Source: Kiloniellaceae bacterium (GTDB lineage: Bacteria > Pseudomonadota > Alphaproteobacteria > Kiloniellales > J153). Taken from it: 40,828 bases of DNA. Location of the stretch: assembly GCA_021776135.1 (NCBI GenBank), contig JAJFGL010000065.1, forward strand, positions 1-40,828, written 5' to 3'. This document shows, one piece after another, positions 17,528-25,538 of this stretch; the stretch's first letter is position 1; the number at the start of each line of letters is the position of its first letter. The notes under the pieces were generated by a model. It saw only the letters and a program-made list of their open reading frames with translations, did no database searches and was not told where the DNA came from. The position numbers and the translations under genes are program-made.

Positions 17528-18136
17528 ATGCCTTTCTTGTCCGAAAGTTGGGATTTGCTAACTTTTCGTGTTGTTGCATTTTCTTGGCTGTGCCTTTCAC
17601 TCGCCACTGCTTTCGGTGTGCGAGATGCGTTGGCGCAGGCTGGTGCAACACCGCGCGCCAGAATGACCGCCGTCGCCAACGGCACTTATCCCGACACGGC
17701 TAGTATCCGAATCGATTTCCGTGAAGACACCGACCTGAATACGCGCCTTCTAAAGGTTTTTGAACAGGAACTTATGGCGCATGGGCACCGTTTGACAGAC
17801 AACGGAGACCTAATTTTGAGATTCGAGACGTTGGTTGAGGAAAAGCTCAGTCCAGACAAACCGGCAACAGTAGTTGGCCAAGGTGGCAGTAGAAGCGGGG
17901 TGGAGGCTATGTTCGAACTCCGGCTTCCCCTGAAAAAGCTGAAACCAGTGGTCGGCGGCCGCCGCTACAGTCTTAACGTAACGCTGGGCCGGCAAAACGA
18001 GCCCCCGATATGGGCCGCCTCGGCCGAAGCTGTGGCCAGCCGGAGCGATCGATTCGCTATTCAGAAATCAATGGTAAGAGCGGTGGTCGAGGCCCTAGGT
18101 CAGACTGTACCGTCGCGACCAATTTCAATCGAGTAA
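17528..18136 (+). CDS. Secreted hypothetical protein
   Basis: A 202-residue protein with a likely Sec signal peptide: a hydrophobic run FRVVAFSWLCLSLATAFGV and a cleavage region ALAQA near residue 37. The mature part has TASIRIDFREDTDLNTRLLK and LMAHGHRLTDNGDLILRFET, a pattern that recalls small envelope proteins of the DUF4136 type, then a strand-rich end (RRYSLNVTLGRQNEPPIWAA). I would not give it a function. There is no good ribosome binding site before the ATG at 17528, because the repeat array reaches right up to it. The TTG at 17537 is another possible start, still inside the signal peptide. It diverges from tamA and precedes the MFS gene by 145 bases. Confidence 0.75.
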   Translation: MPFLSESWDLLTFRVVAFSWLCLSLATAFGVRDALAQAGATPRARMTAVANGTYPDTASIRIDFREDTDLNTRLLKVFEQELMAHGHRLTDNGDLILRFETLVEEKLSPDKPATVVGQGGSRSGVEAMFELRLPLKKLKPVVGGRRYSLNVTLGRQNEPPIWAASAEAVASRSDRFAIQKSMVRAVVEALGQTVPSRPISIE

Positions 18137-18281
18137 TCGAGACTCTATACCAAGAATTTCTCATGCCAGTTTAGCGCGCAACTCCTTCTCGCCCCATACT
18201 TGAACCTGCTATCTTATTGGAGCACGGTGTTGTAGCAATAGAAAACCACACACATTTGAATATCGGTGGCTTACTAAATCG

Positions 18282-19532
18282 ATGCCTACGTCTCTCGCAC
18301 CTATAGCCGCTCTGCTCCTAAGCGTTGCGCTCCTTCTTATGGGCAATGGTCTTCAGGGTACGTTGCTGCCGATTCGCGCTAACATCGAGGCGTTTTCGAC
18401 CCTGGACGTCGGCATCATGGGGTCGTCGTATTTTCTTGGCTTTGCCGCGGGCTGCATTCTCGGGCCGCGCGTGGTTCGTCGCGTTGGGCATATTCGAGCA
18501 TTTACCGCCATGGTCTCGATCGCCTCGACGATCGCACTCGTGCACGCCCTGATCCCCAACCCGATTTTATGGTGGATACTCAGGGCGGCGACAGGTTTTT
18601 GCTTCGCCGTGCTCTACATGATCATCGAGAGCTGGCTAAACGAGCGTTCAACGAACAAAACGCGCGGCACTATTTTTTCGGTGTACACGATTATCAATTT
18701 GTCGGTGCTTACGCTGGGTCAATTGATGATCACCCTCTATGATCCAGCAGCGTTCCCACTGTTCGCTTTGGCTTCGATCTTGGTTTCGATCGCCGCCGTG
18801 CCCGTCGCCTTGACCACGGCGCCGGCGCCGGCGCCGCGTGGCGATGTCCGCATCCGACTCCGGCGACTTTTTCGGATGTCGCCCGTGGGCTTTGGTGGAT
18901 GTCTCGCGGTCGGATTGGCTAATGGCTCTTTCTGGTCACTTGGCCCGGTCTTCGCTCAGCAAAGCGGAATGGACATCGCGGGTATCGCGTTCTTCATGAG
19001 CGTGACGGTGATCGCCGGCGCGCTCGGTCAATGGCCGCTTGGCCGCGCCTCGGACATGATCGATCGCCGCAAAGTCATTATCGGCGCCTGCATGGCCGCG
19101 GCGTTGGCGGGTGTCGGTATGGTCGTTTTCAGTGAATTCTGGGGCCGCGGAATCCTCGTTTTCTCATTTCTGTTGGGCGTGTTTGCCTTTCCGCTTTATT
19201 CCCTATCCGTCGCCCATACGAACGACTTCGCGCTGCCGGAAGACTATGTTGAGGTAGCAAGCGGCCTTCTTCTCGTCTACGCGATCGGCGCGGTGATCGG
19301 TCCCATGGCCGCATCTGGAACCATGGCATTGGTAGGACCTAAAGGGCTTTTTGGCTTTACCGCATTTGTCCACGCTGGATTGGCCCTCTTTGCTGCCTAC
19401 CGCATGCGGGCCCGCTCACGGCCACCGGATGAGGAGCGCGCCGCCTTTACGGAATCTCTGCTCACCGCGCAAACCGTCTCGCCTATGGATCCCGCGGCCA
19501 AGTCCGGGGCGGAGGAGAAGTCCACTGAGTAG
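18282..19532 (+). CDS. MFS transporter, YcaD-like
   Basis: A 416-residue major facilitator with twelve predicted membrane helices. The sequence LLLMGNGLQGTLLPIRANIEAF at the N terminus, GSSYFLGFAAGCILGP in helix 2, MIIESWLNERS after helix 4 and GQWPLGRASDMIDRRKVI in the central loop are typical of the YcaD/multidrug-sugar branch. Substrate and direction cannot be inferred. The C-terminal tail is hydrophilic (DEERAAFTESLLTAQ) and the stop lies only 12 bases before the first tRNA-like repeat at 19544, so the gene borders the putative insertion. It has an upstream gap of 145 bases in which I see no clear promoter. Confidence 0.9.
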   Translation: MPTSLAPIAALLLSVALLLMGNGLQGTLLPIRANIEAFSTLDVGIMGSSYFLGFAAGCILGPRVVRRVGHIRAFTAMVSIASTIALVHALIPNPILWWILRAATGFCFAVLYMIIESWLNERSTNKTRGTIFSVYTIINLSVLTLGQLMITLYDPAAFPLFALASILVSIAAVPVALTTAPAPAPRGDVRIRLRRLFRMSPVGFGGCLAVGLANGSFWSLGPVFAQQSGMDIAGIAFFMSVTVIAGALGQWPLGRASDMIDRRKVIIGACMAAALAGVGMVVFSEFWGRGILVFSFLLGVFAFPLYSLSVAHTNDFALPEDYVEVASGLLLVYAIGAVIGPMAASGTMALVGPKGLFGFTAFVHAGLALFAAYRMRARSRPPDEERAAFTESLLTAQTVSPMDPAAKSGAEEKSTE

Positions 19533-19543
19533 TCGAGGTCTTT

Positions 19544-19577
19544 AGTGTCGGTGGTTCGATTCCGCCCCTGGGCACCA
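19544..19577 (+). repeat. tRNA-Phe 3'-end-like segment, copy 1 (putative att site)
   Basis: The sequence ends in GATTCCGCCCCTGGGCACCA and folds as the T arm, 3' acceptor strand and CCA of a tRNA: GGTGG pairs with CCGCC around a TTCGATT loop, then CCTGGGC-ACCA. From memory this matches the 3' end of alphaproteobacterial tRNA-Phe. No D arm, anticodon arm or 5' acceptor strand precedes it; the MFS stop is 12 bases upstream. It is therefore a fragment, not a gene. Related segments occur at 29363 and 35345. Confidence 0.75.
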
Positions 19578-19584
19578 CCGCCTT

Positions 19585-20193
19585 TTAGTTCGACCGCTTG
19601 AAACGGCCGAGCCAACGCCAGGTAAGCGGCAGGACGGCGGCGGCGAGCGCCAGCTTGGTCAGGTCGCCGAGGATGAAGGGATACAGGCCCCACTCAAGGA
19701 TTGGTTTGTCCCAACCGAACAGGCCGCCCAGCCACAAGAGTCCGGGCACGTAGATGATCGCGTTGCCGGCCAGCATGGCGAGCGCGGTCTTGGCGGCGCT
19801 GCGGTCCCAGCCGCGCTCGGCGAGCCAGCCGCAAACCGCCGCCGCGAACACAAAACCGATCAGGTAGCCGCCGGTACCGCCTAGCATGTAGGCCAGGCCG
19901 ATGCCCTTCTCCGGCGTGCCCGCGAAGACGGGCAGGCCAAGCGCCCCCTCGGCCAGATAGAGCAGAATCGTCGCCGTACCCAAGCGCCAGCCGTAGGCCA
20001 TGCCGAGCGCGAGGACCATGAAGGTCTGCATGGACATGGGCACCGGGTAGAACGGAATCTGGATCTTCGCCGTGGCCCAGAGAAGGACGCTGCCTAAAAT
20101 CGCCAGGGTGACGTTGCGCAATATAGCGCCAGTACTGGACGACGGCCAGACGATGCTCGCCAGGGTGGGATAGGTCATGGCTTGTTGGGTCAT
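19585..20193 (-). CDS. bioY: Biotin transporter BioY (S component)
   Basis: A 202-residue membrane protein of the BioY family, the biotin-binding component of ECF-type uptake. Key segments are IQIPFYPVPMSMQTFMVLALG, then LYLAEGALGLPVFAG, and GLAYMLGGTGGYLIGFV. The start is the ATG at 20193 with GAGAGAGA before it; an upstream in-frame ATG at 20238 would overlap the carboxyltransferase gene and has no ribosome binding site. It is the last gene of the minus-strand operon, 19 bases after pxpC. There is no bioM/bioN energizing module in the window, so it acts alone or uses a shared ECF module. Its place beside two biotin-enzyme genes says its job is to supply biotin to that enzyme. Confidence 0.93.
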   Translation of the reverse strand: MTQQAMTYPTLASIVWPSSSTGAILRNVTLAILGSVLLWATAKIQIPFYPVPMSMQTFMVLALGMAYGWRLGTATILLYLAEGALGLPVFAGTPEKGIGLAYMLGGTGGYLIGFVFAAAVCGWLAERGWDRSAAKTALAMLAGNAIIYVPGLLWLGGLFGWDKPILEWGLYPFILGDLTKLALAAAVLPLTWRWLGRFKRSN

Positions 20194-20212
20194 TGTCTCT
20201 CTCTCGGTTGCG

Positions 20213-21184
20213 TCAAGCGAGCATCGCTCGAATTTCATTCAACATGGCCTGCCGGTCGTGGCGGGCCGCGAGTGCCGCCGCCATATCGACGGAGACGAAT
20301 TTGGTCGGCGTGTGCGGTTGTAGCTGCCCGATAAAATCCATGTCGGCGGATATGACGGTCCCTACCATGAAATAGCCGCCGCCGGAAACGGCATCGCGGT
20401 GCAGAACGATAGGCTCGGTCCCGCCCGGCACCTGAATCGATCCATAAGGATAGCAAGAATCGACGATATTGGAAGGGTCCGATCCGGCCCCGAAAGGCGG
20501 CGTTCGCTCGACGAATTCCAGGGGACGGCCGTCGCGGAAGCGATACCCGATACGGTCGGCCTCAAGCGCGACCTTCCAGGTATCCTCGAAGAACCGGCGG
20601 CCTGAGGCTTCGGTGATGCGGTGCCAGTAGAGTCCCGGCATGGCCCGCAACTCGGCCTGAGCGCCGGGCAAGCGCCGAAGCTTCGCGGGCACGCTGCGGC
20701 CTTCGGCGGCGGCGGTACCGGCGCCGAGCGGTAAGACATCGCCAGCCAGCAAGTTTCGCCCGTCCAGGCCGCCAAGGGCGCCGAGGGTATAGGTCGAACG
20801 GCTGCCCAGGGCCAGGGGCACATCGATACCGCCCGAAACCGCGATGTAGGCGCGGGCCCCGCCCTTCAGGTAATCGAAGCTCAGAACCTGACCGGCCTTG
20901 ACCGCGAAGGAGGTCCAGGACTCCCGCGCCTCGCCGTCCAGCTTGGGCGGAAGATCGGCGCCCGTGACGGCGACCGTCGCGTCCTGGGTGAAAGCCAGCT
21001 CAGGGCCCATGAAAACCGCCTCCAGGACCGCCGCCGCCTCGTCGTTGCCGGCCAGCATATTGGCGGCGCGCAGGGCATAGCGGTCCATCCCGCCAGAGAT
21101 GGGGATGCCGAGGTGGTAGTAACCGGGACGGCCAAGATCTTGCACGGATGTCGCCAGCCCGGGGGATATGACATTAATGGCCAT
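20213..21184 (-). CDS. pxpC: Biotin-dependent carboxyltransferase / 5-oxoprolinase subunit C (KipA/PxpC family)
   Basis: A 323-residue protein of the KipA/PxpC family, one half of the carboxyltransferase domain found fused in urea carboxylase. Typical motifs are VISPGLATSVQDLGRPGYYH at the N terminus, RAANMLAGNDEAAAVLE, then AYIAVSGGIDVPLALGSRST and LGALGGLDGRNLLAGD at about 112-148, and PGGTEPIVLHRDAVSGGGY. Canonical PxpC acts with PxpA and PxpB in ATP-driven opening of 5-oxoproline to glutamate. Here a biotin carboxylase and a biotin carrier are in the same operon, so it probably transfers CO2 from biotin. Its start overlaps the PxpB-like stop by 11 bases, so the two halves are translated together. 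The symbol reflects the family, not proven function. Confidence 0.88.
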   Translation of the reverse strand: MAINVISPGLATSVQDLGRPGYYHLGIPISGGMDRYALRAANMLAGNDEAAAVLEAVFMGPELAFTQDATVAVTGADLPPKLDGEARESWTSFAVKAGQVLSFDYLKGGARAYIAVSGGIDVPLALGSRSTYTLGALGGLDGRNLLAGDVLPLGAGTAAAEGRSVPAKLRRLPGAQAELRAMPGLYWHRITEASGRRFFEDTWKVALEADRIGYRFRDGRPLEFVERTPPFGAGSDPSNIVDSCYPYGSIQVPGGTEPIVLHRDAVSGGGYFMVGTVISADMDFIGQLQPHTPTKFVSVDMAAALAARHDRQAMLNEIRAMLA

Positions 21185-22049
21185 GAAGAGCCTCCCCGAT
21201 TTTCGCGTTGGTGCCGTCGATGTCGTTTTGGAACGCCTTCAGTGAGAAGGTGAAGTCGCGCACCAGCGGCGTGAAGCGCCCGGCCTCGACCTCGGCGACG
21301 TCTTTGTCGTAGGTGGCGCGGTCGATCGGCTTGAACTTGACGATGTCGCCGGGCTTGAAGAAGACCATGAAGTCGCGAAGATAGCTGGTCTCCTGCTTCG
21401 GATCGAAGATCGGCATCGGCGTGATGCCGAACATCTGGTAACCGCCGGCGCCGCGAACCGAATAGATGCAGGAAAAACAGCCGCCGTAGCCGACGGTCAG
21501 CTTCGGCGTATCCGTGCGCGGGCGCAGGTATTTCGGCACCTCGATCTGGTGCGGCCGGTCGGCCATCTGGTACATGAACGGCAGGCCGGCGACGAAACCG
21601 ACCATGGTCACGAACCAGGGCGCGCCGGAATGGGCGGCGATGAAGGCATCGACGGAATTGAAGTTATTGATCCGCGCGGCATAGTCCAGATCCGTGCCGT
21701 CCGGATCCTGATGGCGTTCGCGAAAACGCATCAGCGTCTCATGAGTCCAGGGGTCGTTGTAATAGACCGGGACTTCTATGACCCGCGTCTCCAGGACGGC
21801 TTCCGATTCGCCGGCCGCCGACTCAAGACTCTTGAGCTTCGCTAGCAGATCGTCGGGGCCGATCACGTCCGGATCGAACTTGATCTGGTACGAGGCATTG
21901 GCCGGGCAAATCTCGGTCACGCCTTCGATCCGGCTCTCGCGGACCGCGTTGGTTATGGACAAGCTCTTGAAAAAAGCTTCCAGCGACATTTCTTCGTCAA
22001 CCTCGACGAAAATATGTTCGTCGCCGCCAAAGGAATATCGTGTTGTCAT
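21174..22049 (-). CDS. pxpB: Carboxyltransferase half / 5-oxoprolinase subunit B (KipI/PxpB family, urea-carboxylase-like)
   Basis: A 291-residue protein of the KipI/PxpB family, clearly longer than E. coli PxpB (about 218). The C-terminal two thirds read like the matching part of urea carboxylase, not plain KipI: VPVYYNDPWTHETL, AARINNFNSVDAF, VGYGGCFSCIYSVRGAGGYQ, then LRDFMVFFKPGDIVKFKPID and FTPLVRDFTFSL. From memory, urea carboxylase has the corresponding DDP, RINGLDSV, GIGGAYMCVYGMEGPGGYQ and FYPV...FSL segments. It should form the second half of the carboxyltransferase with the downstream gene. GGGAGG precedes the ATG at 22049. The substrate pocket cannot be predicted by eye. Confidence 0.86.
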   Translation of the reverse strand: MTTRYSFGGDEHIFVEVDEEMSLEAFFKSLSITNAVRESRIEGVTEICPANASYQIKFDPDVIGPDDLLAKLKSLESAAGESEAVLETRVIEVPVYYNDPWTHETLMRFRERHQDPDGTDLDYAARINNFNSVDAFIAAHSGAPWFVTMVGFVAGLPFMYQMADRPHQIEVPKYLRPRTDTPKLTVGYGGCFSCIYSVRGAGGYQMFGITPMPIFDPKQETSYLRDFMVFFKPGDIVKFKPIDRATYDKDVAEVEAGRFTPLVRDFTFSLKAFQNDIDGTNAKIGEALHGH

Positions 22050-22068
22050 GCCTGATCGCCTCCCCGTG

Positions 22069-23433
22069 TCATGCCGGACTTATATCATTGCGTTCGAGCC
22101 ATTGCTCGAGAAACCGGGTGTGGAAGTTCGCGCTTCGCACATCTTCGTCGGCCGCCAGCGCCCGGTGCAGCGGCGCGGTCGTACTCACGCCCGATATTTC
22201 GAGCTCGCTCAAGGCCCCTTGCAAGCGCCGAAGCGCGCCCGCGCGTGTGTTGTCCCACACGATCAGCTTGCCGAGCAAGGAGTCGTAAAACGGCGGAATC
22301 TCGCAGCCCGGATAAAGCATGCTGTCGAAGCGCACGCCCGGGCCGCCCGGCACCCTGAGGGCCGTTACGCTGCCGGGCGCCGGCATGAAATCGTTCGCGG
22401 GGTCTTCCGCGTTTATCCGGCATTCTATGGCGTGACCATTCAGTTGGATATCCTCCTGGCGCAGCGCTAAGGGCTCTCCCTGGGCGATACGAATCATTTC
22501 CCTTACCAGGTCGATGCCGGTGACGAACTCGGTAACCGGATGTTCGACTTGGATTCGGGTGTTCATCTCCAGAAAGTAAAATTCCTTGGCGTCGTCGTCG
22601 TAGAGAAATTCCAGGGTGCCGGCGCCGCGGTAGTTGACGGATTGCGCGAGCGCCACCGCGGCGGCGCAAAGTTCACGGCGCATATCGCCAGGTAGCGTCG
22701 CCGCCGGCGCTTCCTCCCAAACCTTCTGGCGGCGGCGTTGCAGCGAACATTCGCGTTCGAAAAAATGCACGACCCGATCCCCATCGCCCAGGACCTGAAT
22801 TTCTATGTGACGGGCTTTTTGGATCAGCTTCTCGATATAAATCCCGCCGTCGCCAAAGGCCGCTTTGGCCTCGGCGCTGGCCAGGGGCGCCAAGCGGCTG
22901 AATTCCGTCCGGTCCTTGGCGACGCGAATGCCCCGCCCGCCGCCCCCCGCGGTCGCCTTGATGAGGACCGGAAAACCGATGCGCGCGGCCAGGTCAAGGG
23001 CCGCCGCCGGATCGTCGATGCGGTCGGGACTTCCCGGCACGGTCGGAACCCCGGCCTTAGACGCGGCCTCGCGAGCCGCGATCTTGTCGCCCAAAAGCCG
23101 GATGGTGGCGCCCTTGGGCCCGACGTAGATCAGACCCGCCGCTTCCACGGCATCGGCGAAGCCGGGGTTCTCGGCCAGGAAGCCATAGCCGGGGTGAACG
23201 GCATCGGCGCCGCTTTCGCGCGCGGCGGCCAGGACCGCCTCGATGTTCAGGTAGGACTTGGCGGCCGCCGGAGGGCCGATCTCCACGGCACTGTCCGCCA
23301 GTTGAACGGCGAGCGATTCCGCGTCGGCCTGGCTGTAAACCTGAACCGTGCGAATGCCGAGATCGCGTGCCGCCCGGATAATCCGGACGGCGATCTCGCC
23401 GCGGTTGGCGATAAGCAGACTAGCGATGGCCAT
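22069..23433 (-). CDS. accC: Biotin carboxylase subunit (AccC-like)
   Basis: A 454-residue biotin carboxylase, which uses ATP and bicarbonate to carboxylate biotin on a carrier protein. The order is the N-terminal domain (IANRGEIAVRIIRAARDLGI; VHPGYGFLAENP at 79-90), the ATP-grasp glycine loop TAGGGGRGIR (161-170), the bicarbonate and biotin site ERECSLQRRRQK (227-237) and EMNTRIQVEHPVTE (289-302), all intact. Length matches E. coli AccC (449). This copy lies between the carrier and carboxyltransferase genes of the pxp-like operon and not beside accB of fatty-acid synthesis, so it is probably a dedicated subunit. The accC symbol is by homology only. The gap to the carrier gene is 18 bases. 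Confidence 0.93.
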   Translation of the reverse strand: MAIASLLIANRGEIAVRIIRAARDLGIRTVQVYSQADAESLAVQLADSAVEIGPPAAAKSYLNIEAVLAAARESGADAVHPGYGFLAENPGFADAVEAAGLIYVGPKGATIRLLGDKIAAREAASKAGVPTVPGSPDRIDDPAAALDLAARIGFPVLIKATAGGGGRGIRVAKDRTEFSRLAPLASAEAKAAFGDGGIYIEKLIQKARHIEIQVLGDGDRVVHFFERECSLQRRRQKVWEEAPAATLPGDMRRELCAAAVALAQSVNYRGAGTLEFLYDDDAKEFYFLEMNTRIQVEHPVTEFVTGIDLVREMIRIAQGEPLALRQEDIQLNGHAIECRINAEDPANDFMPAPGSVTALRVPGGPGVRFDSMLYPGCEIPPFYDSLLGKLIVWDNTRAGALRRLQGALSELEISGVSTTAPLHRALAADEDVRSANFHTRFLEQWLERNDISPA

Positions 23434-23451
23434 GGCCGGTTGCGATCCTCG

Positions 23452-23694
23452 TCAGCCGTCGATCTCGACGAGCGCTTGCCCGGCCATGACGGCGTCTTCG
23501 TTATCGATCAGGAACTTCGTCACCGTGCCGGCGAAGTCGGACTTGATCTCGTGAAAAGATTTCATGACTTCCACGAGCCCAATGGTCTCGCCCACGGCGA
23601 CTTGATCGCCCTCTTCCTTGTAGGACGGCTGGTCGGGCGCCGACTTTCTGTAGAATGTCCCCGGTAGCGGTGAAATGACCTGCTGTTTCGCCAT
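23452..23694 (-). CDS. Small biotin carboxyl carrier protein
   Basis: An 80-residue single-domain biotinyl protein. The lysine to be biotinylated is Lys45 in VEVMKSFHEI, where acetyl-CoA carboxylase carriers have EAMKM; the SFHEI variant is common in stand-alone carriers of this operon type. The strands before and after (VISPLPGTFYR, GTVTKFLIDNEDAVMAGQAL) fit the biotinyl/lipoyl barrel. There is no Pro/Ala-rich linker or N-terminal extension as in AccB, so this is not the usual fatty-acid carrier. The ATG at 23694 follows a good GAGGGGAAG; longer upstream frames only run into pxpA. It is sandwiched between pxpA and the carboxylase gene. Confidence 0.92.
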   Translation of the reverse strand: MAKQQVISPLPGTFYRKSAPDQPSYKEEGDQVAVGETIGLVEVMKSFHEIKSDFAGTVTKFLIDNEDAVMAGQALVEIDG

Positions 23695-23717
23695 GAGTCT
23701 TCCCCTCGTGTGTTTGT

Positions 23718-24449
23718 TCAAGCCGCCTCGTTCAGATAGGGCAGGATCGCCTCGCGCACGGCCTGGGCGACCTCTATCGCGTTCGGCGTATCCGAGTGCA
23801 CGCAAATGCAATCCGATCCGACCTCGACGTCAACGCCGTTGATCGACGTCGTCTTGCCTTCCTCGATCGCCCGCAGGCAGCGTTCCGCCGCCGTCTTGGG
23901 ATCGACCGGATCGTGTTCGCGGGTGATGATCAGGCTCCCATCGTCGTTGTAATCGAGATCAGCGTAAAACTCGGCGACAAAGCGGTGCCCGCGTTCCGAA
24001 TATATCTTTTCGTGCAGGGTGTTTTTCATGCCGAACAGCGCGACCCCGAAGACGTCGGCGGCGTCGCAGATGGCGTGGGCGGTTTCCGCGTCGCGCGCCG
24101 CCATGCCGTAGAGCGCGCCATGGGGCTTAATGTGGTTGAGCTCCATGCCTTCGGCCCGCAGAAAGCCCATGAGCGCGCCGACCTGGTAAATGACGATATT
24201 GGCCAGTTCGTCCCGGCCAACCTTCATCTCGCGGCGGCCGAAGCCTTGAAGGTCAGGCAGCGAAGGGTGCGCGCCGACGCGCACGCCGCTGTCCTTGGCG
24301 AGGCGCACGGTCGCGCGCATATGGTTCGGGTCCGAACCATGGAAGCCGCAGGCGACATTCGCCACCGAGATAAGCGGCATCATCTTCGCATCCTCACCCA
24401 TCTTATAAAGCCCGAAGCTCTCGCCCATGTCGCAATTCATCGCGGTCAT
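23718..24449 (-). CDS. pxpA: 5-oxoprolinase subunit A / LamB-YcsF family protein
   Basis: A 243-residue protein of the LamB/YcsF (PxpA) family with a deacetylase-like TIM-barrel fold. All family motifs are visible: NCDMGESFGLYK at the start, ANVACGFHGSDP, VGAHPSLPDLQGFGRR, NHIKPHGALYG, EFYADLDY, and DCICVHSDTPNA near the end. In E. coli and B. subtilis it is needed for ATP-dependent hydrolysis of 5-oxoproline, and it likely opens an activated ring or amide. The start chosen is the ATG at 24449 with GGAGGAG upstream; a GTG six codons earlier would bury that site. It is encoded between the transporter and the biotin enzyme genes. Confidence 0.93.
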   Translation of the reverse strand: MTAMNCDMGESFGLYKMGEDAKMMPLISVANVACGFHGSDPNHMRATVRLAKDSGVRVGAHPSLPDLQGFGRREMKVGRDELANIVIYQVGALMGFLRAEGMELNHIKPHGALYGMAARDAETAHAICDAADVFGVALFGMKNTLHEKIYSERGHRFVAEFYADLDYNDDGSLIITREHDPVDPKTAAERCLRAIEEGKTTSINGVDVEVGSDCICVHSDTPNAIEVAQAVREAILPYLNEAA

Positions 24450-24503
24450 CAAGGTCTGCTCCTCCACAATTCCAGCGTCTCTTTCAAATCCGCCCCCTGC
24501 CTA

Positions 24504-25538
24504 TCAGTCCTGAAGCCTGGCCATATAGCGCAGACGCAACTGATCCACCACGACGGCGAGGATGAGCAGCGAGCCGATCACCACCGTCTGGAGGTAGGAT
24601 TCGATACGCGCGAGGTTCATGCCATTCTGAACCAAGCCGATAAATAGGGCGCCCAGAACAACGCTTTCTAGCCGCCCGACCCCGCCGCGCAGGCTAACAC
24701 CCGCGATCACGCAGGCCGCGATGGATTCCAGCGGCATGGTCGCGCCGATGTTGGCCTCGCCCGTATCGAGCCGCGCGGTCAGCAAGATGCCCGAGACCGC
24801 CGCCATGGCGGCGCACAGCACATAGGCCAGAAACAACGTCAGCTTGGTGTCGATGCCGGACAGCCGCGCCGCCTTGATGTTGCCGCCGACGGCATAGAAA
24901 TAACGTCCCAGCCGGGTCCAATTGGTCACCATGTAGAGGATCACCACCAGGATCGCAGTGACAAGTATCGGCGTCGGCACGCCGAGCAAGGAGCCAAAAC
25001 CGAAAGTATCGCCGAATTGCATGGGCATGCCATAGACCGGGACGCCGCCGGTCATATAGAGGGCGATGCCGAAACCGACCGAGGCCATGCCCAGGCTCAT
25101 CATGAAGGGCGACACGTTGAAAACGGCGACGCCGATCCCGTTGACCGCCCCAATCGCGGTTCCCGCCGCAATGCCCGCCAGTACCCCAATCAAAATCGCC
25201 AGGCCCGCGGCGTCCGGCATGGCGGCATAGGCGCCCGCCATGGCCGTGGCGCCGACGACCGACGTCAGCGCCAGGACGGTCCCGACCGACAAATCGAAGC
25301 CGCCGGTCAGGAGGGCGAACATCTGGCCCATGGCCACGAGCATCAGATAGGTCGATTGGCGCAAAACATTGAGCATATTACGCCCGGTCAGGAAATGGTC
25401 CGACATGAGCGTGAAGACGATCATGGCGATCACGAGCAGGAACGGCAGAACGCCCAAGCGCACAAAGGCGGCCTGGACCCAATAGGCGGCCGGGCGGTTC
25501 GCGTCCCGGCCGGTCTCGCTGTCGCCGTTGGCGGTCAT
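24504..25538 (-). CDS. ABC transporter permease, ribose/sugar (BPD_transp_2) type
   Basis: A 344-residue permease of the RbsC/branched-chain class. It has about ten hydrophobic segments after a short polar N terminus (MTANGDSETGRDANRPAAYW). The family block FALLTGGFDLSVGTVLALTS and the conserved C-terminal part LESIAACVIAGVSLRGGVGR and LGALFIGLVQNGMNL are present. The ATG at 25538 overlaps the ATPase stop as ATGA, a standard coupled junction, whereas a longer frame from 25706 would lie inside the ATPase gene. It partners the ATPase and TorT-like binding protein upstream. The substrate is not necessarily a sugar; see the binding protein. Confidence 0.92.
   Translation of the reverse strand: MTANGDSETGRDANRPAAYWVQAAFVRLGVLPFLLVIAMIVFTLMSDHFLTGRNMLNVLRQSTYLMLVAMGQMFALLTGGFDLSVGTVLALTSVVGATAMAGAYAAMPDAAGLAILIGVLAGIAAGTAIGAVNGIGVAVFNVSPFMMSLGMASVGFGIALYMTGGVPVYGMPMQFGDTFGFGSLLGVPTPILVTAILVVILYMVTNWTRLGRYFYAVGGNIKAARLSGIDTKLTLFLAYVLCAAMAAVSGILLTARLDTGEANIGATMPLESIAACVIAGVSLRGGVGRLESVVLGALFIGLVQNGMNLARIESYLQTVVIGSLLILAVVVDQLRLRYMARLQD

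Noticed and set aside
22738-23667. Plus-strand open frame of 309 codons opposite accC and the biotin carrier
   Set aside because: It is a shadow of two well-supported genes and has no family resemblance.
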